Shown one piece after another: positions 53,404-64,000 of a DNA stretch of 64,000 nucleotides. Source of the stretch: Ceratopteris richardii (lineage: Eukaryota > Streptophyta > Polypodiopsida > Polypodiales > Pteridaceae); NCBI GenBank assembly GCA_020310875.1, contig CM035423.1, positions 142,105,723 through 142,169,722 on the forward strand, read 5' to 3'. Position 1 is the first letter of the stretch, and each line of letters opens with the position of its first letter. Under the pieces are notes generated by a model. That model was not told the DNA's origin, ran no database searches, and saw only the letters and a program-made list of their open reading frames with translations. A program made the translations under genes and the position numbers.

Positions 53404-54767
53404 CTATAACTTTGGTCCATCCAAGCTTTTGGTTAGCATATCAGCTATCTGATCTTTTGTTGAAGTATGTATAACTTCAATCTCTTTATCCATCACCTTC
53501 TTTCTTAGAAAACGATACTGAATCTCAATATTTTTAGTCTTGGCATGAAAAATAGGATTAGCAGCTAAATACAATGAACTCATGTTATCTCCATGAATAG
53601 TGGGTGGATTCTTAGTGATGTCAAAACTCTTCATGAGAGTTTTTAGCCATATGACTTCCTTTGCAGCTTCCACCATACCTTTGTACTCAGCTTCTGTAGA
53701 TGACAAAGCAACTATATGTTGCTTCTTTGAACACCAGAAAATTAACTTATCTCCCACATAACACAAGTATCCATATGTTGATCTCCTATCATCAGGATTA
53801 CCTGCCCAATCTGTATCACTATAAATCTTGATATTTGTATGTGATGTAAAACCATAATACAAACCTTCTTTGAGTGTACCCTTAATGTACCTCAACACTC
53901 TTTGCCCTGCAATCCAATGTTCTTTCCTAGGACAATGCATGAATTGAGACAATATTTCAATTGCATATGACAAGTCAGGTCTAGTTAATGTAGCATAAAT
54001 TAGGCTACCAACCAAACTTTGATATAGCTTCATGTCCTTGAACTCTTCTCCTCCATATCTGCTCAATTTATGATTTACCTCCATTGGAGTAGGTGCTACC
54101 CTACAATCACCCATTTTAAACTTGATCAACAAGTTTCTCAAATACCTTTCTTGAGTTACATACACTCCATGTTGAGTGTATGATATCTCCATTCCCAAAA
54201 AATATGACAAGTCTCCCAAGTCACTGATTTTGAACTCTTTCTCCATTTGCTTCTTTAGACTTTGAATGCCTTTCTCATCTGTAGCTGTAAGAATTATATC
54301 ATCAACATATATGCACATGTAAATAAACCCATTATCACTTGCTTTGACAAGCAAGCTACTATCTGCTTTAGATACTTGGAATCCAAGTTCTTTTAAGAAC
54401 TTCACAAGTCTATAATTCCATGCCCTTGGGCCTGCTCAAACCATACAAATCTCTCTTGAGCTTACATACATGATCTGGATGCCTTTCATCTCTGAATCCT
54501 TGTGGTTGCTCCATGAAAACATCATCTGAAATATAACCATTTAGAAAAGCATTCTTCACATCTAGTTGACATAATTTCCAACCTTTACATGCAGCAATGG
54601 CTATGAGTGTCCTGATGATTGTCATCTTTGCCACAGGACTATAAGTTTCATTATAATCTATACCATATGTCTGAGCAAACCCTTTCACAACAAGTCTAGC
54701 TTTATACCTAGACACACTTCCATCTGCATACCTCTTAGTTTTGTAAACCCATTTACATCCAATGATC
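53404..54767 (-). pseudogene. Copia E reverse transcriptase and RNase H
   Basis: The minus strand 54715-54410 carries SRYKARLVVKGFAQ, QLDVKNAFLNGYISDDVFM and CKLKRDLYGL. A one- or two-base indel near 54415 breaks it at the KQAPRAW motif. 54405-53404 then holds IYVDDIILTAT with YVDD, LGDLSYFLGMEI and ATLTRPDLSYAI. A complete RNase H follows: YSDTDWAGNPDDRRST, ALSSTEAEYKGM, HGDNMSSLYLAANP and ILMLTKSL-type end (here IADMLTKSLDG). A stop at about 54767-54769 separates this from the upstream part. A few point repairs apart, the pol is whole. Confidence 0.9.
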
Positions 54768-54769
54768 TT

Positions 54770-57513
54770 CTAACTATTTGTTTTAGGAACCAAATCCCAT
54801 GTGTCATTCTCCATCAATGCATCATACTCTTCTTGCATAGCTTTCTCCCAATTTTCCTTACCTTTTGCCTCTTCATATGTAGAAGGGTCTTCATCTGCCT
54901 TTATCATATAAGCATAATCTTTGGTAGCCAAAAAAGAAGTGTCATAGCTATACCTTGTAGGTTGCCATTTGTGTCTTGTTGACCATCTGAGTTCTCCGCT
55001 CCTTGAGGTTTCTGGTTCATCACATTCTAGATCAAACCTTGGCACTTCTTCAACTTCAACATGTACTTCATTGTTCTCTTCTTCATCAAATATTTGAACC
55101 TTCGATTTACCTTTCTTTTGATTCACAACTTCTTCATCATCTGCATAAATATTGATTGTACCTGTATACCAAGTACCTTGCTCATCAAATGTAACATCTT
55201 TAGACACAATGAATTGCTTTGTGGATGGACTCCACAACCTATATCCCATTTGCTTATCATCATATCCAATAAATACATATTTTTCAGCTTTAGGTTCCAA
55301 TTTGTGTCTTAATTGTGGTGGCACATATGCATATGCCAAACATCCAAATACTTTGCAATGATCTAGAGTAGGTCTCTTACCCCACCATGCCTCATATGGT
55401 GTCATACCCTGCAAAGCTTTACATGGTAATCTATTAACCAAATAAGTAGTTGTATTCATAGCCTCAGCCCACAAATAATTTGGGCAGTTTTTCTCCTTCA
55501 TCATGGACCTTGCAAACTCAACAAGAGTTCTATTTCTTCTTTCTACTACACCATTCTGTTGAGGAGAGTACCTGCAAGTAATTTCCCTTTTTATACCTGC
55601 ATTCCACAAGTTATCACTGAACTCATTATAGAAATACTCTCCCCCTCCATCTGACCTTAGTCTCTTCAACTTATGACCGTAATTCTCTCTGCATACACAT
55701 GATAATGTTTGAATGTATTGAATACCTCTGACTTATCTTTGATCACATAGATAGTGATCCATCTAGTAGCATCATCAACATAAATTACATAATACCTTGA
55801 GCCATTGATATTGAAATCCTTTGATGGTCCCCACACATCTGTGTGTACCAACTCAAGCTTCTCTGAATACATAAAACCATGCTTGGAATAAGATTGCTTA
55901 TGAGCCTTACCTAATTTACATGCCTCACATCTGTATGTCATATGTTGACCTGCAATATTAGGCAATCCAAGCACTGAACCATTATTAACCATATCTTTGA
56001 TACCTCTTTCATTGAAATGTCCAAGCCTCTTGTGCCAAAGATCTAACTCAGAGATCTTATGTCCTCCATAAGTGAACAAAGCATGACCAACATTACCTTG
56101 GATTTTCAATGTGAACAATCTTCCTTCTTTCTTCCCTGAAACAATTTGTTTATACCCATTGCTAGGGTCTTCCACAAACACTCCTTCATTAGTGAACCTA
56201 ACTTCATAACCTTTTTCAACAATTTGTCCTACACTTATCAAATTCTTGGGAATTGTAGGAACATACAAAACCTTACTCAAGAGAGTACTACCATCCTTGG
56301 CCTTCACTGATCCAATTGACTTCACATTATGCTTTGTATTGTCACCTGTTTGAACTACATGATTAGTTACCTTGTTCTCCAAATCAGTCATCAAAGCTAT
56401 GTTGCCACTCAGGTGATTGCTACACCCTGAGTCAATGTAGAAGACTCTTTGGTCTTCACTTTGCCTTTCACAAGTTGCATTCATTATCAATGTTGAATCC
56501 TCCTTCTGATCTGAAGCATAATTGTAGTAGGTATTGTTGTATTGTTGACTTTGGAATCCTGTACATGCATTTCTTCCAAAGTAACCTCTACTACCTCTAC
56601 CTCTGAAATTACCTCTTTGATTTCTGCCACCTCTTCCTCTTGAATTAAAGTTCTGATTATATCCACCATTATTCTGAGTATTATGCCAACAATCATTAGC
56701 TAAATGATTTGTCTTACCACAAATCCAGCAAGCGTTGACTCCGTCTTTATTACTCCTGCCTCTTCCTCTACCTTTGCCACCTCCTCTTCCTCTTAGGAAG
56801 TTAGCTTGGTTAGTGATACCTTCATCTTCATTTGCTTGTTTCTTCCCTTTGATATTCTTCTTCTTATCCTTTGAATACATTGCATGACATGTACTTTTAT
56901 CACTTTCACCTTTGACATCCTGCTCAAAGGTTAACATGTGTCCTAGCAACTGATTTAAGTCAGGAGTGAAATGATCAAGTGATAATTCAGTAGACAAAAT
57001 GAATGGCTTTCGTTTGTCATCACCTCTCAAACTTGTGAGGATTTGCCTTACCAATTTATCCTCCTCAATATCTTCATCAACTGCTCCTAATGCATCTGCA
57101 ATGTCCTTCATCCTTGTTACATAATTTGAGATGGATTGAGAGGCCTTCTTCTTGAATGTGGTAAATTCTGCCCACAAGGATGCCTTCCTTGACTTTGTGG
57201 TGTTTTGGAAATTCTCTTCCAAAGCATTCCATATATCACTTGCACTTTCAAGAACTCTAATGTGAGGTAGCAAGTAGTCATTAACTGCCATGTAGATAAT
57301 TCTCCTAGCTTGAGCATCTTTCTTCATCCAAGTCTTCAAATTTGATAATTCCTCTCTAGTTGGAACACTAGGATCTCTAAACTGAGGCTATTCTTCTTCA
57401 CCTGTGATATAACTTATCAAGTCTTTGCTCATAAGATGAGCTTCCATCCTCATTGACCATGTTGGATAGTTCTCTCTATCCAACTTCTCTATCTGAAGAG
57501 AATCTCTCATCAT
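54770..57513 (-). pseudogene. Copia E gag, protease and integrase
   Basis: Gag probably starts at 57513 (MMRDSLQIEKLDRENYP...), with a TAG at 57388-57390 replacing a sense codon. It goes on through IRVLESASDIWNALEE. A Gly/Arg-rich stretch surrounds the knuckle CWICGKTNHLANDC. Protease has FYIDSGCSNHLSGN. The integrase zinc part is LWHKRLGHFNERG and CEACKLGKAH. The core has LVHTDVWGPS and, after a frameshift near 55668, RLRSDGGGEYF and SPQQNGVVERRNRTLVE. The linker then runs to WDLVPKTNS at 54770. Confidence 0.9.
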
Positions 57514-57719
57514 TTCTTGACCTGTGTATTGAATTCTTCAAACTTTATGAGTAATAGATGTACCTTTACTTCGAATGATATTTCTTTTCTCTTCCTTGAT
57601 GTCGTATGGCCTCCTTCTCAAGTTTTGCTCTCAAGCTTTCACCTTTTGAATCTTCAGATGTTGAATTCTTTATGACTGCAGCAGTCGGGATCCTCCTTTC
57701 TTCAATTTTGATGTTTCCT

Positions 57720-57731
57720 GCTCTGATACCA
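57720..57731 (-). other. Primer-binding site of copia E, tRNA-iMet
   Basis: Minus strand TGGTATCAGAGC, one base from the LTR. Confidence 0.9.
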
Positions 57732-57732
57732 C

Positions 57733-58467
57733 TGATGGAGAGATTTAATCTCCAAAAGAACAAGCTACTCTTGAAATTAGAACAAGCTATTGATTCTACA
57801 GAAAGTCTGTTGCACATATATCTCTCATTGACTTATCAAATGTGTAAAGTTTTTTATAAAACTTTGCACAAGGTGTTGCCTATGGTTTGTGCACCTTTGC
57901 CAAGTTAAAACATTCCAAAAGACTGAGTAGATCTTAAGAAATGATCTCAACAAGTCACCTATGTCTAGAACTGCTCTTCTGAGAAGTCGATTCAGACACA
58001 TGTAACCTCTAACACTTGCTTCTCTCAATCTAGAACCCGTTTATGCAAATGCTTTTAGCCATAGATGGCTTACCTTCCAACTTAGATTTTGACTCCTCAC
58101 TCATGCAAAACTTTAACCTGTGCACTGAGAAATGATCAAATATTTGACCATCGAGATTGCACCTGTTTCATAAAACAGTGAACACTTCTTCACATATGAA
58201 TGTTCCTACTCATAATTCTCATAGCCTGTTTACAATTAGGCTCTCAAACTTTAACCATAGACTCATTAACTACGGAATTAGATTTCTACAAAAGGATGAT
58301 TGAAATGATCAAGCACAGAAGGAGAATGCACAGAAACATCGGGCGCAATTTTTCTTCCATTACTAGAAAAATTTACATCTGGATGAGAGAGCTAATCTTC
58401 ACACTTCTCAAGTGTCTAATCACACCTAATTCTTCTGAATTCTTGTATTCTATACTCTCATACATTT
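57733..58467 (-). repeat. 5' LTR of copia E, truncated
   Basis: This matches the 3' LTR from TGATGGAGAG as far as CTCTCATACATTT, then breaks off. About 735 bp remain. It also lacks about 50 bp near its start relative to the other copy. Confidence 0.9.
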
Positions 58468-58469
58468 TC

Positions 58470-61400
58470 CCTGGTTCAGTGGAATTAGGCACATAAGCTT
58501 CCTATGGGGGAATGCTTATTCTTTTACTTGCCTCATCTCTTCCTTGAGAGTTTTCTTCCTTGGTAGATCTTGCAATTTTGCTCTCTAACTTCTCTAATAG
58601 TCCATCCAAGTGCAATTGTGCCTTAGCTGAGCAAGAGTAGTTAGAGGTGACTGGCTTCAAACATGGTCTGAGCCAATGCTACCATTTTTGCGCAAAGCTT
58701 GGTTCTTTCTATCTCTAGTTCAGCTCTAGGGTAGCACTTGTCATGATCCGTCACATTTGGCCCTTCTTGGATTCTCGAATGATATGCCTTCAGCATCATG
58801 TCTATGTCCTCTGGAGTGGGGTCGGCTAACACTGATCCTACTCTAGGGGGTGGTGGAATTGTATGAGGTGGATTGAAAGATGGTGGATAAGATGGTGGAT
58901 TAGATGGTGATAGGGATGAAGGTGGTGGTGGTATGTGAGAGTTTGTTTGAGAGGTGAGCTCAACAATTTTGGCTTTTGTTTCTCTTATACTTTCTTCTAA
59001 GTTGCTCATCTTCTTAGCCCATTGTCTTTTCATCCCTTCTTGGCTATCTTTCCAGGCTCTCGTTCGTTTCTTGGCTACACTCTCGGTTTCACTAATCTCG
59101 GCGCTCCTTTCTTGGCCTGAACCTTGGTTCTGCTGCAAAGCCTGAGCTCTAGTGACCACTTGCACTGGTGCAGTGGAAGTCACACTTCCTGTAGAGTCTA
59201 CTACTAACCCAATAATATTAATAGGAGTGATTTTCGACATATTATTGGGATTCTTTGGCCAATCTCGTAAGAGATGCTCCTCCCCGTAATCTTGGCAGAA
59301 GCCCTGAATTGTCACTGGTTGGGGTTGTGTAGGGGCAGGCAGTGGACAATCACGAATGAGGTGATCTCCCTGACATCTATAGCATGGTCCTCTAGGGAAT
59401 GGGTGTCTTACTTGCGTGGGTTGAGGTCTAGGGTTGGGATTTGTGTACATGATGTTTGCATACTCTGGATCCCAACTAGGTTCACTCAGTTCTTCACTAT
59501 AGTAGGACTCACCATGTTCAGGAGACTGCATGTAGTAAGCCTGGGGGCTATCAATATGTGTAGAATCAAAGCTATGGTCATTGGGGTCACTTTCTGAAAG
59601 CAATGGTGTTATTGGCATTATGGCTCTATTCATGTTCTCTTCTGCAGCTGCATACTTCACTGGGATCACATTGGCTAGAGCAGGAGGTTGTTGTGCTACC
59701 ACGGGTTGAGTTCTCTGTTGGGCCTGATATTGTGGTTGGTAGGTTTGTTGAGGCCTAGCATACTATTGTGGTGGATACTAGTTCTGATATCTCCCCTATT
59801 GTGGATAGGGCTGAGGGTAGGTTTGCCTAACCGCTTACTTATTGTATGGGCAGTCTTGTGCTGTGTGATTTGTGTATCTCCGTTCTATGGTGCAGTATTG
59901 GCTACTGGGATTCACTTGGGGTTGAGCCATGATGGGGCATACGTTCACCATATGGTCACCTCCACAAGTATAGCACCGCTTAACTGGAACAAATCTTGGG
60001 ATTTGTTTGCTTGAGACACCTAGTTTTTCGGCTACTTTCTCGATGAGTTCCTCAATAGATGTGGATTGCGAGGAAGAGAGGCTAATAGAACTATCTGAAT
60101 CTTTGTAGATTTTTGAAAGTTCTAATTCCTTCCCTAGGTTATCCTCAATGTCGATGCACATGCATACACACTCTTCTATGGTCCTAGGGTCTTTCAAGTA
60201 CACATATGATCTCAACTTTGTACTTAGCAGTCCATCTAGGAATAAAGCCACTTGTTTGGCTAGTGTGGGTAACTCAGGAATAGGGCACCTCTCTAAGTAT
60301 TGCCTAAACCTTCTTCCTACAATTCTAACCGTCTCTTGAGGGGTTTGCTTGAAGCTATGAATCAATGAGGAAGTGTTATGCCTTATTCCACTCTTAGACA
60401 ATTCAATAATGAAAGCCTCTAAAAGTTGGTCTATGTTCCTGAAGTGTCTCTCATTTAATGGTTGAAACCACATAAGAGCGGTGTTCCTAAGGGTTAGACC
60501 AAAGGCATTGTACTGAGTGAATAGGTCCTCAACTTGTTCAGCTCTCAAGACTTGCCTAAACTCAGCCACATGATCATATGGGTATTTAATGCCATCGAAG
60601 TAGTTCTTCATGGATTTAACTAGCTGTGTAGGTCTCAAAGTTCTCGTGTGCTCTCTAGGTCTTGGTAGAGGAAAATCATCAGCATTTCTTAGGTTCCTTG
60701 GGGCTCTAAGTCTCTCAGTTTCTTCTCTATCCGTCCCTGTTCGCGTCCGTTCTTTTCCTAATGGGTGGGCAAAGCTTACCTCAGGTCTATCTCTATTCCT
60801 GTCTCTTTGAGCTCCATGAGCTTGGGATGTTCCAGCTCCTTGGTGGCCAAAAGAGACATTAGATCTTGGTTGGGGAGAAATGAATTCACCCTTCCAAGTG
60901 TAGGCAGGTCTACCATGTTCTAAGATCACAAAGATGCTCTATGAAGTATTGTCTAAATAGGTCACTTTTCCAGGGCTATCAAGATCTTTGAGTTCATAGA
61001 TCGTGATCGTCCCTACCTCATTCGGTTGATCAGGCTTATACCTCCAAAAGGCTTCATCGGTCTCTCGGTTCAAGAGCAAATCTATGCTCTTGTTGTCCTG
61101 GGGGATCCACTTTGGCATGATAATTCTAGTGAGGGCTGATTTGCCTCAAGGGGTTTTAGGTTCTCCACCTATGTTTCCTTGTTCTAGGTCACCTATGTCC
61201 ATCTCTGGGATCACATTCCCAAATTTGTCTGTCTTATCTGGGTGGCTGGTGACTACGTATATGGTTCCTTCTTTGTCCAGGTATGCACCATTTTCAAACT
61301 TGACTGCTAGATGTTCAATTCCAATGGGTTGGTCAGGGTTTTTAATTTGGACCACGGGCCTTCCTAGAACATCCTCATAGATGCAAGCACCTAATCGATT

Positions 61401-61650
61401 GGTCCTAAGGTATTCCAGTTGCGTCTTGTAGGGGCCTTCAACCCTCTGTAGGTATGGCATGCTTGAACTTCCTGTGGGTCTCTCCATACCATGAGACATT
61501 TCAGATTTGCTAGTTTCAGAGCTAGGGTAGTGCAAATAGTGGCTCAACTGTTGGGCCCAAGACCTAGCAGTATGATTGACACTAGCCTTTGAAGACCTAA
61601 GACTCTTTCTATCTCTTCCTAGGTGTCATCCTAATCTAAGGTTCATAAGC
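58470..61650 (-). pseudogene. Element F gag
   Basis: The minus strand starts with MNLRLG-type sequence near 61645, homologous to gag of A and B. It then gives YKTQLEYLRTNRLGACIYED, the capsid core KSMKNYFDGIKYPYDHVAEF to LFLDGLLSTKLRSYVYL, and knuckles CYTCGGDHMVNVC, CYRCQGDHLIRDC and CQDYGEEHLLRDW, where the last has lost two ligands. Stops include a TGA near 61146 (CGA in origin), one near 60940, and a cluster of TAGs near 59760-59840 where B has Gln codons. It ends near AYVPNSTEP at the copia E junction. It is closer to B than to A. Confidence 0.85.
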
Positions 61651-62454
61651 CCAATTGAATAATCCCAAATTTCCCAAGTACAATTTTCGTTGCTGAGTTC
61701 TTTTGTATTAGTCACTTGTTCTTTTTAATTTTTCTTAGGATGTCACTTCTTGTCCAATCAATCTTCGTTGCAAGGAACACTTAAGTTTTATTGTACTTTG
61801 ATTTTGGTCACTCGATTTAAATTCTTTTCCATTAGGTTGTTTTGCAAATGTAATCTCTTGGTACTTGCACTTGAGTGATTAGAGTTCTTGGACTTGGTCG
61901 TGCTTAACGTAACCTTAATTGATCAAAACCTCTATCCGTACTTAGCCTAAGCTAGGGACTGACAGAGGGTGTTGAGAATTTTCAACCTCACTTTCTCTCC
62001 TTGGTTGTCCTTGTGTGCCCAGGAAGCGTGTTCCCAAGCTTGCACTTACTCTTGCTTGAGTTCCCTTTGATGCTCTCAATGGACCTGTAAAAGTCCCAAA
62101 GTTAGCTCAAGATTTATATTCAATTGACACAACACACCATGTTCATTCATGCAATTCAGATATCCAACTGTTCTTTGGCTTTATGGAAAACAATCCTAAA
62201 GATCTCTTAGTTTTTCTTCCCCTGGATATGGTCACTTCAACAAAACAAAAATCACAGCAAACGGATTTCGTATGAGAAAGTTATGACTGTTCAGGGTTCT
62301 AGGGTCAAAACATGGTTCAAACAGGCTAACATGCAAATAGGACTTCTTGAAATACTTTGTGTAGCAGCCTCACAATTCTCTAACAAATTTCTAATGTTTC
62401 CCAAATAATACCCCAAAATAGACCAACTATCTTTGCCCTAAAAAATGGCCGAAT
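61651..62454 (-). other. Leader of F with conserved block
   Basis: No gene is seen. The minus-strand block CTGAACAGTCATAACTTTCT followed by CATACGAAATCCG lies at about 62258-62302, shared with A (3847) and B (8103). Another shared stretch, the AAGCTTGGGA and GAGGTTGA region, lies near 61975-62040. Confidence 0.6.
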
Positions 62455-62935
62455 TTGCCCGTCAATTGCGATCGAGTGGTCTGTAAATCGCGATTGATAT
62501 GTCAGCCGCGATCGACGTGTCGATCGTGATTGATAGGTCCGTCGTGGCTGTCAATCGCGATTGATGGGTCAATCGCCATTGACACGTGGCCCGAAAATCT
62601 CGTCAATCGTGGTCAAAGGATCATTGACTCTGTCGATCACGATTGATGGGTTGATCGCGATTGACACGTGGCATGCGGGGTCTGTCGGTCATGGTCAGAC
62701 AGTCGTTGACTCTGTCGGTCGCGATTGACGTGTCGATCGCGATTGACAGGTCCGTCGGCAAGTGTCCGTCATCGTTTGTCGATCGCGATTGACGTGTCGA
62801 TCGCGATTGATAGAAAACAGAGGAATTTGAAAATTTTAAACACACTTTTGGAATGCCCTAGGCCTAAAGACCATGTTTATGCACTTAGTTTTGCAAAAAG
62901 GTTCATTTTCTGTCGGTCGCGATTGACAGAGGTCA
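62455..62935 (-). repeat. TCGCGA/ATCGCGAT tandem array in leader of F
   Basis: About 20 units near 19-22 bp, with cores such as CGATCGCGATTGACGTGT and GGTCGCGATTGACAG on the plus strand. The flanks differ from those in A and B, but the core is again (A)TCGCGA(T). The best-kept units are near 62715-62815. Confidence 0.85.
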
Positions 62936-63006
62936 ACACCTCGGGACCTGCACAATCAAATTTTTTTATCTGCTGGAGCTGGTACAGCTGCTGGGGATGC
63001 TAATTC

Positions 63007-63250
63007 CTGCAAAAAATCTCAGAAAACACAAAATAGCACAAGCACACACTCGCTCTCTTGCTCTCTCTCACAAGTGAAATGAGGGGAATGGCATGGGTAT
63101 GGTGATATGACCAAAAAACTGAAATTTTCGAGATGATGGGGATGGAGGTGGTAGATGGTGATGATGATGATGGTGATGAAGAAAACAAAAGAAAATAGAT
63201 AAAAGTGAAGAAAATACCTATGACTCCAACGCCTCAACTCTACGTCTTAC
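63007..63250 (-). other. Putative leader intron of F
   Basis: Minus strand GTGATG|GTAAGA donor at 63250 and GATTTTTTGCAG acceptor ending at 63007, 244 bp, as in A, B and G. TC-rich sequence lies before the acceptor. Confidence 0.5.
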
Positions 63251-63275
63251 CATCACACGCTCGTCCTCAAAGCTC

Positions 63276-63295
63276 GATCCCCGGCAACGGCGCCA
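63276..63295 (-). other. Primer-binding site of F, tRNA-Asp
   Basis: The plus strand reads GATCCCCGGCAACGGCGCCA, the tRNA-Asp 3' end itself, so on the minus strand this is the same primer site as in A and B. Confidence 0.9.
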
Positions 63296-63303
63296 AAATT
63301 TGG

Positions 63304-63803
63304 TGTAGCTCAAGGATGGTATGAAGACCTCGAGCAAGTGAAGGCACAAATGTGTGAGTGAGAAGCACACCAACATGCACACACATACAACAAGCTAACC
63401 TCAAAAATGAGCTCTCTAGCTCTTTTTATAGTTTTTGACTAGTTTTGGGCCCTGTCCAGACCTAGTGTCTGGCCTAGTTAAAAATTAGGTTCTAGGGCCT
63501 ATTTGAGGGCTCAAATAAAGTCTAAAAATTATGAAAATTGGTATGATGATACTTCTAATACTCCTCAAGCTCGAGGACTCCTCGGCTTGCAAAAATGGAG
63601 TTACAAAAAGTTGAAATAGTATTTACAATGTTTTTTAGCGATGAGAATCACTGTTATGAAGATGTTGATTTGGAAAAATTTGAATGGCCTACTTGCCAGA
63701 TTTTTGTTGACTACTTTGTCTGCTTGTGCCTTCTCTCCACTCTGGCTCCCTTCTTTGGCTTCCTTGTCTTGTGAGTCCTTGGGTGCTTTGACTGCCGCCA
63801 ACA
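63304..63803 (-). repeat. 5' LTR of element F
   Basis: 500 bp; plus strand TGTAGCTCAAGG to GACTGCCGCCAACA. The promoter region (minus strand TATAAAAA at 63430-63423) and the GAGGAGTCC/GAGCTTGAGGAG block are shared with B. Confidence 0.85.
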
Positions 63804-64000
63804 CACATCCCTATACCTTTTTAGTAAGGCGATCAAACTTTCTTCCTCTTCGTCTGTCAGATCATGCCCTATGTATGCACATCTTTCTTCTCCTCCGTTG
63901 ATTGCTATTACTATTTTCTTTGTGGTCTTCTTGTTATCATAGGCTTCTCTGAAGTTTTTATCTCTCTTAGGCATTCTTATCATGATCTTTTGTTCTTCAA
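63804..64000 (-). pseudogene. Element I protease-RT linker fragment
   Basis: On the minus strand the translation reads MIRMPKRDKNFREAYDNKKT, then CAYIGHDLTDEEEESLIALL and KRYRDV up to the F insertion. This is the segment between protease and RT seen in A (20060-20240) and B (13690-13830). It belongs to a separate, plus-to-minus inverted relative that continues beyond the right edge. Unlike B, it goes on toward RT (RYRDV), so this copy probably has or had pol. Confidence 0.8.

Larger units (their letters stand above)
52317..58467 (-). mobile_element. Nearly complete Ty1/copia element E
   Basis: On the minus strand: 5' LTR 57733-58467 (truncated), tRNA-iMet site, gag-pol 57513-53404, purine tract and 3' LTR 52317-53338. 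It inserted into G. Its 5' LTR is cut near 58467 and joined to gag of F, so the outer target copy is lost. Gag-pol has two stops and two frameshifts. It is related to H rather than to D. Confidence 0.9.
58468..63803 (-). mobile_element. Ty3 element F, minus-strand relative of B, truncated
   Basis: On the minus strand: 5' LTR 63803-63304, tRNA-Asp site, leader with intron signals, TCGCGA-type array, and gag from about 61650 to 58470. The rest is lost at the junction with copia E. The LTR matches B in its promoter half but has a different first 150 bases. F inserted into a further relative, I, at 63803/63804. Confidence 0.9.

Overview
The window is repeat DNA from a large plant genome. I found no ordinary host gene, rRNA or tRNA gene that I can support. 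The evidence is the repeat content: LTR retrotransposons with plant-type primer-binding sites (tRNA-Asp, tRNA-iMet and probably tRNA-Trp), Ty3-type elements without a chromodomain that resemble the Athila/Tat group, Ty1/copia polyproteins, a LARD-like element, and C-to-T decay at CpG and CHG sites. The species cannot be read from the sequence; a large-genome land plant is as far as I can go.

Most of the window is one nested stack. The oldest layer is a decayed copia element, H, on the minus strand (172-2012 and 45055-46743). A 43-kb Ty3 element, A (2018-45049, plus strand), sits inside it between CATGT target duplications. A was hit twice. A non-autonomous relative, B (6423-17287, TTATT duplication), lies in its gag. 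A LARD-like element, C (22490-37343), lies in its integrase, between the first two catalytic aspartates. The 5' LTR of C holds a truncated minus-strand copia, D (25743-29929), and a 1.1-kb solo LTR (24636-25737, GTTAG duplication). With the insertions removed, the A reading frame stays in phase across both sites.

Element A encodes gag, protease, reverse transcriptase, RNase H, integrase, then a second protease-like domain with DSGAAT, then a long 3' accessory coding region. That region has a Pro/Thr-rich part, a coiled coil and a conserved C-terminal domain I do not recognise. B has lost RT, RNase H and integrase by an in-frame deletion that joins gag-protease to this accessory region. G (50389-52316) joins its leader straight to the accessory region. 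A, B, F and G carry short tandem arrays built on the palindrome TCGCGA in their leaders, a likely leader intron with a shared ATG|GTAAGA donor, and tRNA-Asp primer sites.

Right of the stack, 46744-50388 is mostly unassigned, with small tandem repeats and a decayed minus-strand Ty3 gag/protease remnant. Next come G, a nearly complete minus-strand copia E (52317-58467), a minus-strand relative of B called F (58468-63803), and at the right edge a further relative, I (63804-64000), into which F inserted.
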